Assembly: GCF_000611645.1 (NCBI RefSeq)
Contig: NW_014012875.1
Span: 1 to 20,826, forward strand
Length of the DNA: 20,826 bases
Origin: Monoraphidium neglectum
Lineage: Eukaryota; Chlorophyta; Chlorophyceae; Sphaeropleales; Selenastraceae
Direction: 5' to 3'
Both the position numbers and the translations under genes were made by a program. Shown in pieces: positions 1-11,128 of the stretch. The notes under the pieces were generated by a model. It saw only the letters and a list, made by a program, of their open reading frames with translations. It made no database searches and was not told the DNA's origin. Numbering within the stretch: position 1 is the first letter of the stretch; every line of letters starts with the position of its first letter.

Positions 1-2826
1 CCGCCGCGCCGCCCGCTGCCCCCCGGGCGCCCGCCGCGAGCGCCGCCGGCGTGGACCGCAGGGCGGCGCCGGCGGCGCCGCAGAGCACGTGCGTCAGCAG
101 CACGGCGCGCGCCGCGGCGCCCCACTCTGCCCGGTCTGCTGCCAGCTGCATCTGCCCGGGGCTGTGCGGCAGGCTCTCGTCCTGGCGCCTCTTGGCGGCC
201 GCCGCCTGCGGACAGCGCACGGCCACCACCATATGCCCCAGTGGGTGGGCCGAATACATGAGCGGCAGCGAGAGCAGGCGCAAGTCCTTTGATGCATGCA
301 GCGCGCCCCGCGCACGCTGCGGCGCAAGAATGGCGCCTCAAAAGGCAGGCAGAACAGAATCCGTCAGCAGGCCCGATCACAGGAATGACGCGCGTGCTCC
401 CAACACACACCCCCAAACCAAAATCGACCCGCCTCATAGAAGAGAAGAAGCCCCAGGCTCAGTCTGCTTGCCTAGGACCCGGCCGAGGTTAGATCAGCAC
501 CAGATCACCAAAGCATCCAGATCACGCACCTGCAGCACTAGTACGAGGATCGGCGCCACGACGACCCCGATGTACTGGTCCACGCTGAGGAACGTCCTCG
601 CGCTGACTAGGACGTACAGGAAGAAGCTGTGGTGAAACTTCTCGATGAGCACGCTGCAGCTTCTCACTGAGAGCTCAAGGGCCTCCGCCAGCTGCGGCCG
701 CGCGGCCGCGGACGGCAGCGGCGGCGCGGCGGCGGCGGCGGCGGCGGCGGCGCCGGAGGATCCGCCGAGGCGCAGCAGCCGGAGGGTGGCTGCGTCCGCG
801 CTCGCCGTCTTGAAGGGCGCGTGCGCGCCGAGCGGCAGGCCCCGCGCCTGGCGCCACGCGAACGCGGCGACCGCGGCCGCGCGCTGCAGGTGACCCAGCG
901 CGGCCGCGCCGGCGGCGGGGCCTGCGGCGCGCGCGGCAGCGGCCGCTAGGGCGCGCAGCGGGGCTGGGGGTGGGGCGGGGGGCTCGTCGACGTGCGCCGC
1001 CCTGACGTATGCGCTGGCATAGTACTTGAGCAGCCAGTACATGTCGAGTTTTGGCAGCTGCCCATCATATCCGGGCAGCGGAAACTCGATCGCGTCAAGA
1101 TCACCGACGGCTGCCTCAAGCACGATCGCCTGCTGCATCACGCCCGCGCGGCCGAAGGGGGCCGCGCCGGGCGCGGCGGCGCCCGGGGCCGGTGGCGGCA
1201 GCGAGCGGACGTTGCTTGGTCCGGGCTGCGGGGTTGAGGAAGGGCACGGAGGGTGGTGCGGGTGCGGCGAGGACGGAGCAGGCGTGCTTGGGAGGCGCGG
1301 CAGTGGCGGCAGCAGGGGGCGCCCTCTAGAGGACCGCCGCTCTCAAGACTGCACTTGCCCGTGCCTTCGCCATGCTACCAAGTCGTATCCCATGAGCCTG
1401 GACGGCTCCAGGAGCGGGCGACCGCGGGGTCTGAAAGCAATCCTAATCCTAATCCTAATCCTCATCCTTAGCCTTCGCGGCGACCCCAGAGCTTCCACGC
1501 CTGGGCCCCAGCCCGTCCGGCCCTGCACCAAGGCAACTTGCGCGTCTCCTGCACTCCCCCAAATCCCCCAAGGAAACCGCCCTCTGACGCGCCTTCCCTT
1601 GCCTACCCCCACCCACACCCTATCCCCACCGTCTGCTGGTATTCCGCCACCCAGGCCGCCACCCCCTCCACCAGGCCGCAGCTTGCGTCAGAGATGACCC
1701 AGATCACATCCTTCGCCAGCCAGGGGGCGCCGCGCAGGTGCAGCAGCAGCGCGTGCACCGTCGACACGGCCAGGGCGGCGCCCGCGGCGGTCTGGTTGAA
1801 ATCTGGGGATGAGTGTGAGCGTGTGCGTGTGCGTGTGTGATAAGAGGTGTGTGGGGTGAGTGTGTGCGTTTGCGCGCGCGGGTGCCAGTGACATGGATGG
1901 AGGAGGGGATAGGGGGAGGAGCGGAGGGTGAACCTCCTGTCCCCACAATGGAACCTGCGGCCAACCAACCAGCCCGGCCCCAGTGAGCATTGACAGCCAC
2001 ATGTGCTGGTCCACCTCTTCCCTCTGCTGCCCCGCCATGGGCCATCCGGACGCCAGCCGCGCCGCCACCACCGCCGGTCCCGCACGCGGCGCCCCGTGCG
2101 CCGCCCCGCCGGACGCTCCTCACCCGCCGCAAACGGCTGCAGCGTCACCGGCGTCACCAGCACTATCGACTCCTTGCCGTCGCCGCGCGGCGACCGCAGC
2201 ACGGCATGCAGATTGCTGCACAGCAGCTCCCCACCGCCGCCGCCGCCGCCGCCAGACCTGCCGCCAAATCCAGGGGGCCGTACCGCGAAGGGCTGCTCGT
2301 AAACTTCGAGGCCGGCGCGGTCGAGGGCGCGCCGCAGCTTGTCGCGGAACGCGGGGGTGCGGAATGCGGACGCGAGCGCGTCCGACAGCTTTGCTGCCGC
2401 GGAGAAGGCGTCAGGGGACTGTTGCCTGTTGAGGATTTGGTGGCGACAGGACCGGCATACCTGGGGCACTGGGCTTGGCCGGCGCTGATTGCCATGCGTC
2501 GTGGGAACAGCCGCGCAAGCCTGGCCCCGGCTGCCATGCAAAATGCGCGATACCACGCCCGGCGCCGCCCGACTTCAGTATTGTAACACCGCGGCATCGC
2601 GATCGAATGCACGCATGCAGATGGCGCGCACCCACCTGATGGTCGGGCGTGCCGAGCCCGCGAGCAGCGCGTTCTCATCAAAGCTGATGTTGCGCTCCAG
2701 CAGAGGCAGCGCACCAAACCCGACGACGCCGGCCGCTAGCAGCACGTACGAAAGCAGCGTTGCATGTCCCACGATTAGATCTAACAATTTCTCGATGGGC
2801 TTCTTTTTGCGCGTGGGTGGGTCCAT
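1..2826 (-). CDS. GAA1: GPI transamidase component GAA1/GPAA1, 3' end truncated by window edge
   Basis: Subunit of the ER-membrane GPI transamidase, which attaches GPI anchors to proteins. Inferred exons on the minus strand: 2636-2826, 2124-2425, 1630-1802, 530-1225 and 316 to beyond base 1; all junctions are GT-AG and keep phase, giving 559 visible residues. The N-terminus is basic, followed by a membrane segment (about residues 21-43) and ISFDENALLAGSA, the typical GAA1 lumenal start. Residues 165-222 (NQTAAGAALAVSTVHALLLH, then WLAKDVIWVISD) and 273-283 (PGYDGQLPKLD) match conserved GAA1 blocks. Residues 418-454 (EKFHHSFFLYVL onward) begin the C-terminal membrane region. Odd points are a Gly8 run in exon 2 and an Ala9 run near residues 381-389. 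The start is the first in-frame ATG. Family call is strong; exact splice sites are inferred. Confidence 0.88.
725..751 (-). repeat. GCN trinucleotide tract encoding poly-alanine in GAA1
   Basis: A nearly pure GCC/GCG run in GAA1 exon 4 encodes nine alanines (about residues 381-389) in a low-complexity loop just before the C-terminal membrane region. It lies between conserved blocks, so it is probably a species-specific insertion that varies in length. Confidence 0.8.
1439..1470. repeat. Telomere-like hexamer repeat (AATCCT)4 plus a degenerate unit
   Basis: Four tandem AATCCT units, followed by CATCCTTA, sit in GAA1 intron 3 (1226-1629). The other strand reads AGGATT. The unit resembles but does not equal the plant TTTAGGG, algal TTTTAGGG or vertebrate TTAGGG telomere repeats, so it is called a microsatellite. 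Confidence 0.7.
1811..1880. repeat. TG-rich tract in GAA1 intron 2 (CA-rich on the sense strand)
   Basis: An imperfect (TG)n tract with GTGCGTGT variants that becomes CG-alternating at its far end. In the GAA1 sense orientation it is CA-rich and lies about 8 nt from the 3' splice site at 1803. Confidence 0.75.
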
Positions 2827-2866
2827 TCGAAATGAATGGATCGCCCGAGATCGCGGGCCCCTGACT

Positions 2867-2952
2867 TGTCACAGCTGTGCGTCAGTGTATGCACAACATT
2901 GTCACAGATCTGTGATGTACATGCAAACTTGTGTGGCTGTGACCTGTGTCAC
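2867..2952. promoter_or_regulatory. Cluster of TGTCAC motifs upstream of GAA1, including a 14-bp palindrome
   Basis: TGTCACAG occurs at 2867-2874 and 2900-2907, its inverted form CTGTGAC at 2937-2943, and TGTCAC at 2947-2952. The second copy is the left half of a perfect palindrome, TCACAGATCTGTGA (2902-2915). The cluster is 41-126 bp upstream of the GAA1 start codon. TGTCA is a core recognised by TALE homeodomain proteins; regulation here is inferred. Confidence 0.4.
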
Positions 2953-3215
2953 CAAGTCACGCATGCCGCCTGCGTGCACGCATCCCAGGGGAAGCTGCGT
3001 GCTGCACGAACGTGCAGTGCTGATTCTGGTGCTCTGCTTCCAACATCGCACTACACGTGCGCTTCTATCACATGCAATAGGCTACGCCTTGTACGTGACG
3101 GATGTCGTCCTGCTGTGGTAACAGCATACGGGTGCGGTCAAACACATGCTGACCTGCCCCTGCGATGCTGCTGGCCTGCTCAACGGCTCAGTGTCACAAG
3201 CAAACCTGCTCGGAT

Positions 3216-3220
3216 TTACA
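3216..3220 (-). promoter_or_regulatory. Candidate polyadenylation signal TGTAA for LHCA
   Basis: TTACA on the plus strand reads TGTAA in the LHCA sense direction, about 270 nt downstream of the stop codon. TGTAA is the usual polyadenylation signal of green algae. Confidence 0.5.
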
Positions 3221-3488
3221 CGGGCGGAGCTCGAGCTCCTCTCGAAGGCTGCCCAGCAATATCGCTCCTCATTATTGCGTGACCAAACAACAAAGCACAA
3301 AAAAACACCAAACCCAAAACCGGCCGCGGCGCACCGCGCGCCCGCGCTGGCGCGGGCCGCAGACGCCAGGGCGCTGGCGCGCCCCCGGCTCCGCGGGCCG
3401 ACCGCCTTCCGCGCACGGCGCGCGGAGCCTTGGCCCCCCTCTTGCACGCAAGCAGTCTCACGGCACGCCACGACGACGTACACCCTGC

Positions 3489-5609
3489 TCAGTTGGCGGC
3501 GGGCCAGAGGCAGGTGGTGGGGATGCTGAGGCCCTGCACGTCCACCACCTTGGGGATGGCGCAGGTGCCGATGTTGGTCAACCAGTTGTCGCCGGCCGGG
3601 TCGCTGAGGTGGCCCGACAGGGACGCGAGCGGGCCCTTGCCGGTGGTCTGGGCCTGTTGATTTGGGAGGGGGGGGACGAGCGGTTCACTTTGATGGGGCG
3701 CGGCGCAGGCTGCGACGATGCTTGATACATGTGCGGCTTGATTGACGGATGCATGTTCCCAATGTGGGGGGCCTTCTCATGCCGCCAGTGCGGTGTGAAA
3801 TCCATGCTCCTCAACCCTAAGCGCAAAAAAAGCATCTCGTCCTCACTGACGCATCCGCGCCCTCGCTTCGACTCTGGGAGCAATGCACCCTGTCGCGCCT
3901 GCTCTCACACTCAAGATGCTCTTACAAATCTCTCGTACCAAACCCGTGTCATCATGTGCTATTGCAGACTCCAAGTCACCAACCTTCCATACCACAGATG
4001 CTTCAGATCAACTCGCAAGCGCACGCGCGTGCCCGCGAACGCCTGCAAATTGCCAAATGCCTCGTACCCCTCAACCAACCACGCCACCCCCCACCCCCCA
4101 CCCCCAATGCACTGACATACTCCCTCCTCCCCCCACCTGGAAGGCGAAGCCGATCCAGGCGATCATGGCCAGGCGGCCGTTCTTGATCTCCTTGGTCTGC
4201 AGCTCCTTGAGGTTGCCCTTGCTGAAGCCCAGGGGGTCGAAGATGCCGCCGGGGTAGCCGGGCTCCAGGTTGGGCACGCTGTTGCCCTTGAAGATCGGAT
4301 CCTGGGGGTAAGGGGGGTAAACAAGGGGACGGTTGGGAGTGCTGCGTGAGCTGGTGGGCAGGCGGGTCCAGAGGAGGTGGCAGGGGCGGAGGTGTGCGCA
4401 ATTAATGGAAGCAAGAGTGTCGATTCCGGGTGATGGTGGAGGGAGCCACGGCTGGGGAGAGGGGCGCATCCTGCGGAGCTGCTGCCGGCCCTGTACCAGC
4501 CCTGCGCCGCCGCTCCAAGGTCACGCCGACCCCGCGACGCGCCTGCCTGGCCGCCACCGAATCCGGCCCAGCAGCCAGACAGAACAATCCCCTTTGCAGC
4601 CTGCAAGCGGCGCCAGTGCGACCTGAAGCGGCTGCAGGCCGCGGTGGCCCAGGGCAGCTGTCCGGCGCGGCGGTCCAGGGGAATGAAGGGGGCTGCGGGC
4701 CACACCTGGTTGACGGAGCCGAACTTGCGGATGTCCTGCCACCTGCGGACCTCCACCCAGTGCATCAGCAGGAACTCGATCGCCAGCAGGCCGCCCAGGT
4801 TGACGTTGGTGAAGGGCGCCGGCAGGTTCTGCGGCAGCGCGGCCTCGGTGTACCAGTTCACGTTGGGGTTGAGGATCTCCTGGCCCAGCACGCCCGCGGC
4901 GCCCAGCATGGCCCAACGGGCGTGCACCAGCTCGGCCTGCCTGTGCCTGCGGGCGGGGCGACCAGGAGAGGTGCGCGGGGGGGGGGGATGCGGGCTGGGT
5001 CCTGGCGTGGTGCGTCGCTAGATCGCGTCATGTGGCGCTTCGCACCGCCGCATAGGATCCAGGAACGCAGCGATTGCGAGCTTGCGTCACTACTGCGTGC
5101 CACTGACTGCCATGCAGCCCTCGGCTCCGCAGGCAGCTAACGCCGGGCCAGGCAGCGGCTATTTTGCGGCCGCCGGCTGCCCCGCATCAGATATGCAGAG
5201 TTGGCGCACCAGGCGAGGGCCTTGGGGTCGGCGCCCAGGCCGGCGGGGTCGAAGCCTGCAGCGTGATGTGGAGCGAGCGGCGCAGCGGCGTTTCGCGCCG
5301 CCGTACTGCGACAGCCGTTCACGACAGACGGAACCGAGAATGTGCGTCGTGAAGATGCAGGCGAGTCGGTTCTAGGGCGCGGGTTCCATTTTCAGACTCC
5401 CGGTCTTCGTCCAGAACCCGGGTCGTCGGGACCCCGATCTACGGCAAACACGCACCCCTGTCGCCGGGAAGAGAGCCGTCCAGCCAAGAAGGAGGCGCAA
5501 CACCGGGGGCCCACAGGGCACGCTCCGCGCGCACGACCACGCTGCGGGTCGTCCTGCTGGCGCGGCCGCTGTTCAGGCCCTTCGCCACATTGCCAGACTT
5601 GAGCATCAT
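3489..5609 (-). CDS. LHCA: Photosystem I light-harvesting chlorophyll a/b-binding protein
   Basis: Thylakoid antenna protein that binds chlorophyll and carotenoid and passes energy to photosystem I. Inferred exons: 5456-5609, 5210-5255, 4706-4946, 4137-4301 and 3489-3653; they total 771 nt, giving 256 aa with exact phase. A transit peptide ends near VVVRA (residue 28). [20 protein letters not shown] (33-52) and [11 protein letters not shown] (52-62) are the usual LHC N-terminal blocks. Helix 1 carries [10 protein letters not shown] (72-81), helix 2 spans about 116-136, and helix 3 carries [10 protein letters not shown] (184-193); the Glu/Arg pairs and His75/Asn188 are the expected chlorophyll ligands and salt bridges. 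His75 in helix 1, rather than Asn, argues against the far-red-shifted LHCA type. The C-terminal CAIPKVVDV and TTCLWP resemble algal LHCA proteins. I did not assign the LHCA subtype. Confidence 0.94.
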
Positions 5610-6568
5610 ATTTTGTGTGATTTGTTGCGACGGATTTCAGACGTGTGTGATGGGATCACCGGATGTGATGCGCGGCCTGAAATCTGGCTCGCTGGGTGAC
5701 TGTGGAAATGATAAAGTGAGTTGAGAAGTCAGTTTTGCTGCAATCCGGCTGCGGAGTCGATTTGACCCGCGGCACCGTGACCCGATCTGCCCGCCTGGCT
5801 GCCGCTTCGCCGCTTGCGCCCAGGGTGATTCTGGCAACTCGGCGCCAGCCATTGCTGGCATGGACCGCTCTTGCTTTGGGCTGGTTGCAATGGGCAGCAA
5901 ATGGTTTCGCAAGGGACAGCAGGGGATGCAGACGCGTGGCGGTTGGCAACTAACTGCCTGCCAGGGCTATCTAGGTCTACAGCCTGCAGATGATTGCCCC
6001 CATAGCCCTGCTGTTTTTCATCCGACATCGTATGAACTATTATTTGATGCACAAGCTTTTGACTTATTACAGGATGAAGAGGTGTGGGTGGGTAATGCAG
6101 GTGCTGTTGTGCAGCAGCAAGAAACAGTATGCAGTGCCAAACCGCCGAGCATAAGGCCAAAAGTGTGATTGGCTGCACATCGCTGTGCCAGAGCCGCCTC
6201 TGCAGCTAACCGAGAACAGGCAGGCTGAAAGATCAACAGTTCAAAAGCCCCCTCGTGAAAGATAAAGATAGTATGCCTTTTGCAGCACATGAAGACTTGT
6301 GTGAGGGCAATGAACACGACGCTGTTGTAGCTACAACCAAAAACACGGCCGGGCCACACACCTGGAAATGCTGCATGTGTAACAAAAAGATCTCTCGCTG
6401 CACCCCTGCGCCTGTCTGGCAGGTGCTATGTTTTCATGCTCCAAGGGCTGCGCCGCCAACCGTGGCTCCGGCCGACAACGGGAAACCGCCAAGCGAGCGA
6501 ACCAAGGCACCGCTGCATCGCAGCGTGCTGGAGCCGACAGCGCTGCGTGCGTCTGCATGCGGCGCGCC
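5610..6568. other. Intergenic: LHCA promoter and FLAP1-like gene 3' untranslated region
   Basis: These 959 bases separate two minus-strand genes. The part next to LHCA contains GTGATGGGATCAC (5647-5659, 5-bp arms), an inverted pair GATTTCAG (5633-5640) and CTGAAATC (5677-5684), and GATAAA at 5710-5715. The rest is lower in GC and is probably the 3' UTR of the next gene, with a possible minus-strand TGTAA at 6067-6071. Short open frames here look random. Confidence 0.5.
6067..6071 (-). promoter_or_regulatory. Possible polyadenylation signal TGTAA for the FLAP1-like gene
   Basis: TTACA on the plus strand, about 500 nt downstream of the stop codon. It is the first such pentamer I found, but the distance is long, so support is weak. 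Confidence 0.3.
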
Positions 6569-8301
6569 TCACAGCATGCGCATGTCTGGGTAGTCCCGCG
6601 TGAGCTCGTCGCGGCTGAAGTAGTCGCCCTCGGCCTGCGGCGTCCACAGCACCTCCACCCCCAGCACCTGGTCACACCTCAGCCCGCCCAGCGACCGCAG
6701 CGCCGCCTTGAGGGCGTCGCCGCTGCCAATCTTCTTGGGCAGCTTCACGTCACCCTGGGTCGCCACCAGCAGCGTCACCACGATGAGCTCGTCGGGGCGC
6801 GCGGAGGGGCCGGCGGGGGCGCTCCTGCGCGCGCGGCGCACGCCGCCGCCGCCGCGGACGTTGACAAGAGTCTCCTCTGTGAACTTGCTGCGCTCGGCCA
6901 GGGAGGCGCTGCGTGGTGGCGGCAGGGCAGGCAGGAGAGGTAGGGGGTATTGAGACGGGTGGGGGACGGTAAACGCGTGAGCGGCGGCGAGGAAGCATAA
7001 GGAGGCAGCGCGCCCATGCTGCAGCATCAGCAGCGGCCGCGTCAGCACGGCCCGCCTTGCCCGGGGAAACATGCAGGTGCTGGCCAAGATCACCCCTACA
7101 GGACACCAACGCCCCCCGGGCCCCCGCACACCTGTTGAACAGGCGCTCCAGCTCGGAGCTGTCCCCGACGGCCCTCTTGCCGCCTGAAACAAACTCGGCG
7201 TACTGCGGGTTGCGCAGCAGCGCGAGCGTCACCTCCTGCAGCAGCTCCTTGAGGCCGGCGTTGGACGACGTGTCGGCGTCCTCCGCGATCTGATCAAGAT
7301 CGCGCTTCAGATCGCGCGCCACCGCCAGCAGGCCGACCTGGATCTTGGTCAGCTGCAGGCTGCCCGCGGCGCCCGCGTCGGGCCCGAGGAGGCCGCCGCT
7401 GCGGCCGGGCGCGAGGGCTGAGGAGGCCGCGGAGAAGGCGATGAAGGCCAGGGACATCAGCAGCAGCGCGTCCAGCACCGGGGACGCGGGCGACGCGACC
7501 ACGGCGGCGCCGGTGGCGTAGGGGGCGACGACGACGGGCGGCGCGACGACGGGGGGGCCCATGAGGCCATACGATGAGTAGCCGCCGCGGTAGAACGATG
7601 GGGGGGACACGTAGCTGCCGCCATAGGAGGGGGCGTAGCTGCCGCCGCGGCTGTAGCCGCCGCCGCCGCCGGAGTAGCCGCCGCCGCCGCCGTAGCTGCG
7701 GCTGGGGGCGCTTGAGCCTGCAAAGCCGCCGACGCGGCCGGCGGAGCGCGCGGCCTCGGCTGGGCTGACGTGGCCAAACATCTGCGGGGTCGATGGGGAT
7801 GAAGGAAAGCGTCAGACGGGTCAAGGCGCGTTTGCAGATGCTGCGAATGTGCGTGGCCCGCCCCGCGAGCATCCATGCGGGGGCAGCAGCGGAGCAGCAT
7901 GCGTGTGGCTGGGGGATGGACTGCGCAGCGCAGGCGCCTGAAGGCCTCACCAGAGCAGCGGCGACGGCGGCGACGGCGGCCCCCTTGACAATTGTTGACA
8001 GAAACTCCCTCACAGGCCCCTTTTGCTGGTTCTCCGAGGGTTGGTCGTCAACCACGGGCACTGGGGCGGCCTTCAGAGCGGAAACGCGCGCCTCAAACCC
8101 TCGAGCGGCTGCAGCAGCAGGTGCGGCGGCGTGCCGCACGGCCGATGCGCGAGATGCACCACCGATTGCTCGGCTGGGGTGCGCGACGGCGACGCATCGC
8201 AGCGAGCGCGGCCGGTTGATCGTTGGGATATGGCCGGCAAAGGGAACGCGCCGCTGCGAGCGCGCCAGGTCGGCACTTGCGCTGGCCTTGTGTGTGAGCA
8301 T
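6569..8301 (-). CDS. FLAP1: DUF1517 thylakoid protein, FLAP1-like
   Basis: Plant members of this family (Arabidopsis FLAP1) affect photosynthetic acclimation to fluctuating light at thylakoid and envelope membranes. Inferred exons: 7951-8301, 7132-7781 and 6569-6908, giving 446 aa. The start is the ATG at 8301; the open frame runs on upstream without an ATG. In order: a transit peptide; a signal-like hydrophobic stretch (about 102-117) followed by SPAEAARSAGRVGGF, which mirrors the signal-peptide end and SGGRIGG start of cyanobacterial homologues; a Gly/Ser/Tyr-rich region (about 144-189); one membrane segment (about 219-239); and a C-terminal domain with LTKIQVGLLAVARDL, ELLQEVTLALLRNPQYAEF, SLAERSKF, IVVTLLVATQGDVKLPK and GVEVLWTPQAEGDYFSRDEL, all DUF1517 hallmarks. 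Family assignment is firm; the FLAP1 function is transferred by family. Confidence 0.88.
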
Positions 8302-9004
8302 GATGCGTGCGTTCAAAAACGATTTGTCTGCGTTGTAAAAACGTATGAGCTGTGGGTGTGATAACGGGTCGATAACTTATGAACCGGGTCGGGTTGTGCT
8401 TCTGTTCTCTTGTCCGGTTCCAGCTCAGCGTCTTCTGGAAGCAGATGCGCGCCCCCCGTTCATGCTCGATACGTAAGGGTTTGTCGCAAAAATTCCCGTT
8501 TATACCATGCATGCACACTGCAGCTAGCATCATTCTTTGGTGGCTGATCGCATGGACCCATGCACCAATGCGCGACTCCCCACAAGCGCTTGACCAGCAA
8601 GACGTCTGAGCAGCAGGTTACCGCTTTGCCAGTGTCCACAAAGCTGTGGCACGAGCCATTTTGCCCCAGGGCCTCAACTCGTGTCCGCAGTTCAGCTTTG
8701 GACCCACTGAACTGCACATGGCGTTCTCTATGTCGGTTCCTGTCACTGCTCACAGCGTGCTAGTGCAGGGGCGCATCATCAGCCAAAGTTCTTGTTTCAG
8801 AATAAGTGGTGATTGCCAGCGCACCCATCACACACAGCAGCAGGGTGACAGGGCACCCGGGGCGCGGCAGGCCACAAGAGCCAAGTGGTCAGCTGCCTCA
8901 GCCAGTCGAATGTGTGATGCGTGGCGTCCACACCACACACTTGCGGTTTGCACGCGCTTAGCCCAAGCAAGAGACTGGGACAGGGCAGCAGTAGCTTTGC
9001 CGCA
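8302..9004. other. Intergenic: FLAP1-like promoter and calmodulin 3' untranslated region
   Basis: These 703 bases lie between two minus-strand genes. Two GATAAC motifs lie at 8360-8376, within a repeated CGGGTCG context (8365-8371 and 8385-8391). No TGTAA was found in the calmodulin sense direction, so its 3' end is not located. I see no gene. Confidence 0.5.
8360..8376 (+). promoter_or_regulatory. Paired GATAAC motifs upstream of the FLAP1-like gene
   Basis: GATAAC occurs at 8360-8365 and 8371-8376, 11 bp apart, or about one helical turn. The pair lies 59-75 bp upstream of the FLAP1-like start, in reverse orientation to the gene. GATAA is the core of the plant light-responsive I-box. Function is inferred. 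Confidence 0.3.
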
Positions 9005-10790
<1,786 letters not shown>

Positions 10791-11128
10791 CCTTGCGCCG
10801 AATCACCAGTGCTTGGGGTGTTTGACAAGAGCTTGTGGCGCACGAAGGGGGCGTGATGAAAAGCTATCAAGTGTGAGGGCAGCTTTAATGTGCGATCGAA
10901 GTGGGTGCCGCCTCTTTCCGAGGCCAAGGTGACGATCGCGAGCAGCTGCCCTTGGTGATCTGGAAGAAAACTTCTGTTTCGATTTTGGTTGGCCATCCTC
11001 TGTACTGCCCTATTAGCAGTGATACTCTGGTTAGTGCGCAGCATCCCCGGCACCAGGGCTCTTCATTGTGCTGGGCCTAGCGTCTTAAGCGCCTTGTCGC
11101 TATCTGGAAGAAGTAATAATCTGCTCAC
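10791..11128. promoter_or_regulatory. Divergent promoter region between calmodulin and the NDUFS6-like gene
   Basis: Only 338 bp separate the two start codons, and this must hold both 5' leaders and promoters. The part near NDUFS6 is lower in GC. I see no convincing TATA box and no open frame that looks real. Confidence 0.5.

Larger units (their letters stand above)
2827..3488. other. Intergenic: GAA1 upstream region and LHCA 3' untranslated region
   Basis: These 662 bases lie between two minus-strand genes. The left part is the GAA1 promoter and holds a cluster of TGTCAC motifs (listed separately). The right part is the likely LHCA 3' UTR, with a TGTAA signal on the minus strand at 3216-3220. 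I see no credible additional gene. Confidence 0.6.

Noticed and set aside
1603..2556. 317-codon minus-strand open frame over GAA1
   Set aside because: It reads through GAA1 intron 2 by chance. Homology to GAA1 is present only in the parts assigned as exons 2 and 3, and the intervening part is TG-repeat sequence.
3654..5455. Far-red-shifted LHCA type
   Set aside because: The helix 1 ligand is His75 rather than the Asn found in red-form LHCA proteins.
6750..7781. 343-codon minus-strand frame as the complete FLAP1-like CDS
   Set aside because: It runs into intron 2 after LFN and loses DUF1517 similarity. Similarity resumes in another frame at SLAERSKF after a consensus donor and acceptor.
8302..8316. 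Five-residue longer start for the FLAP1-like protein
   Set aside because: The upstream start would be TTG; the first ATG in the frame is at 8301.
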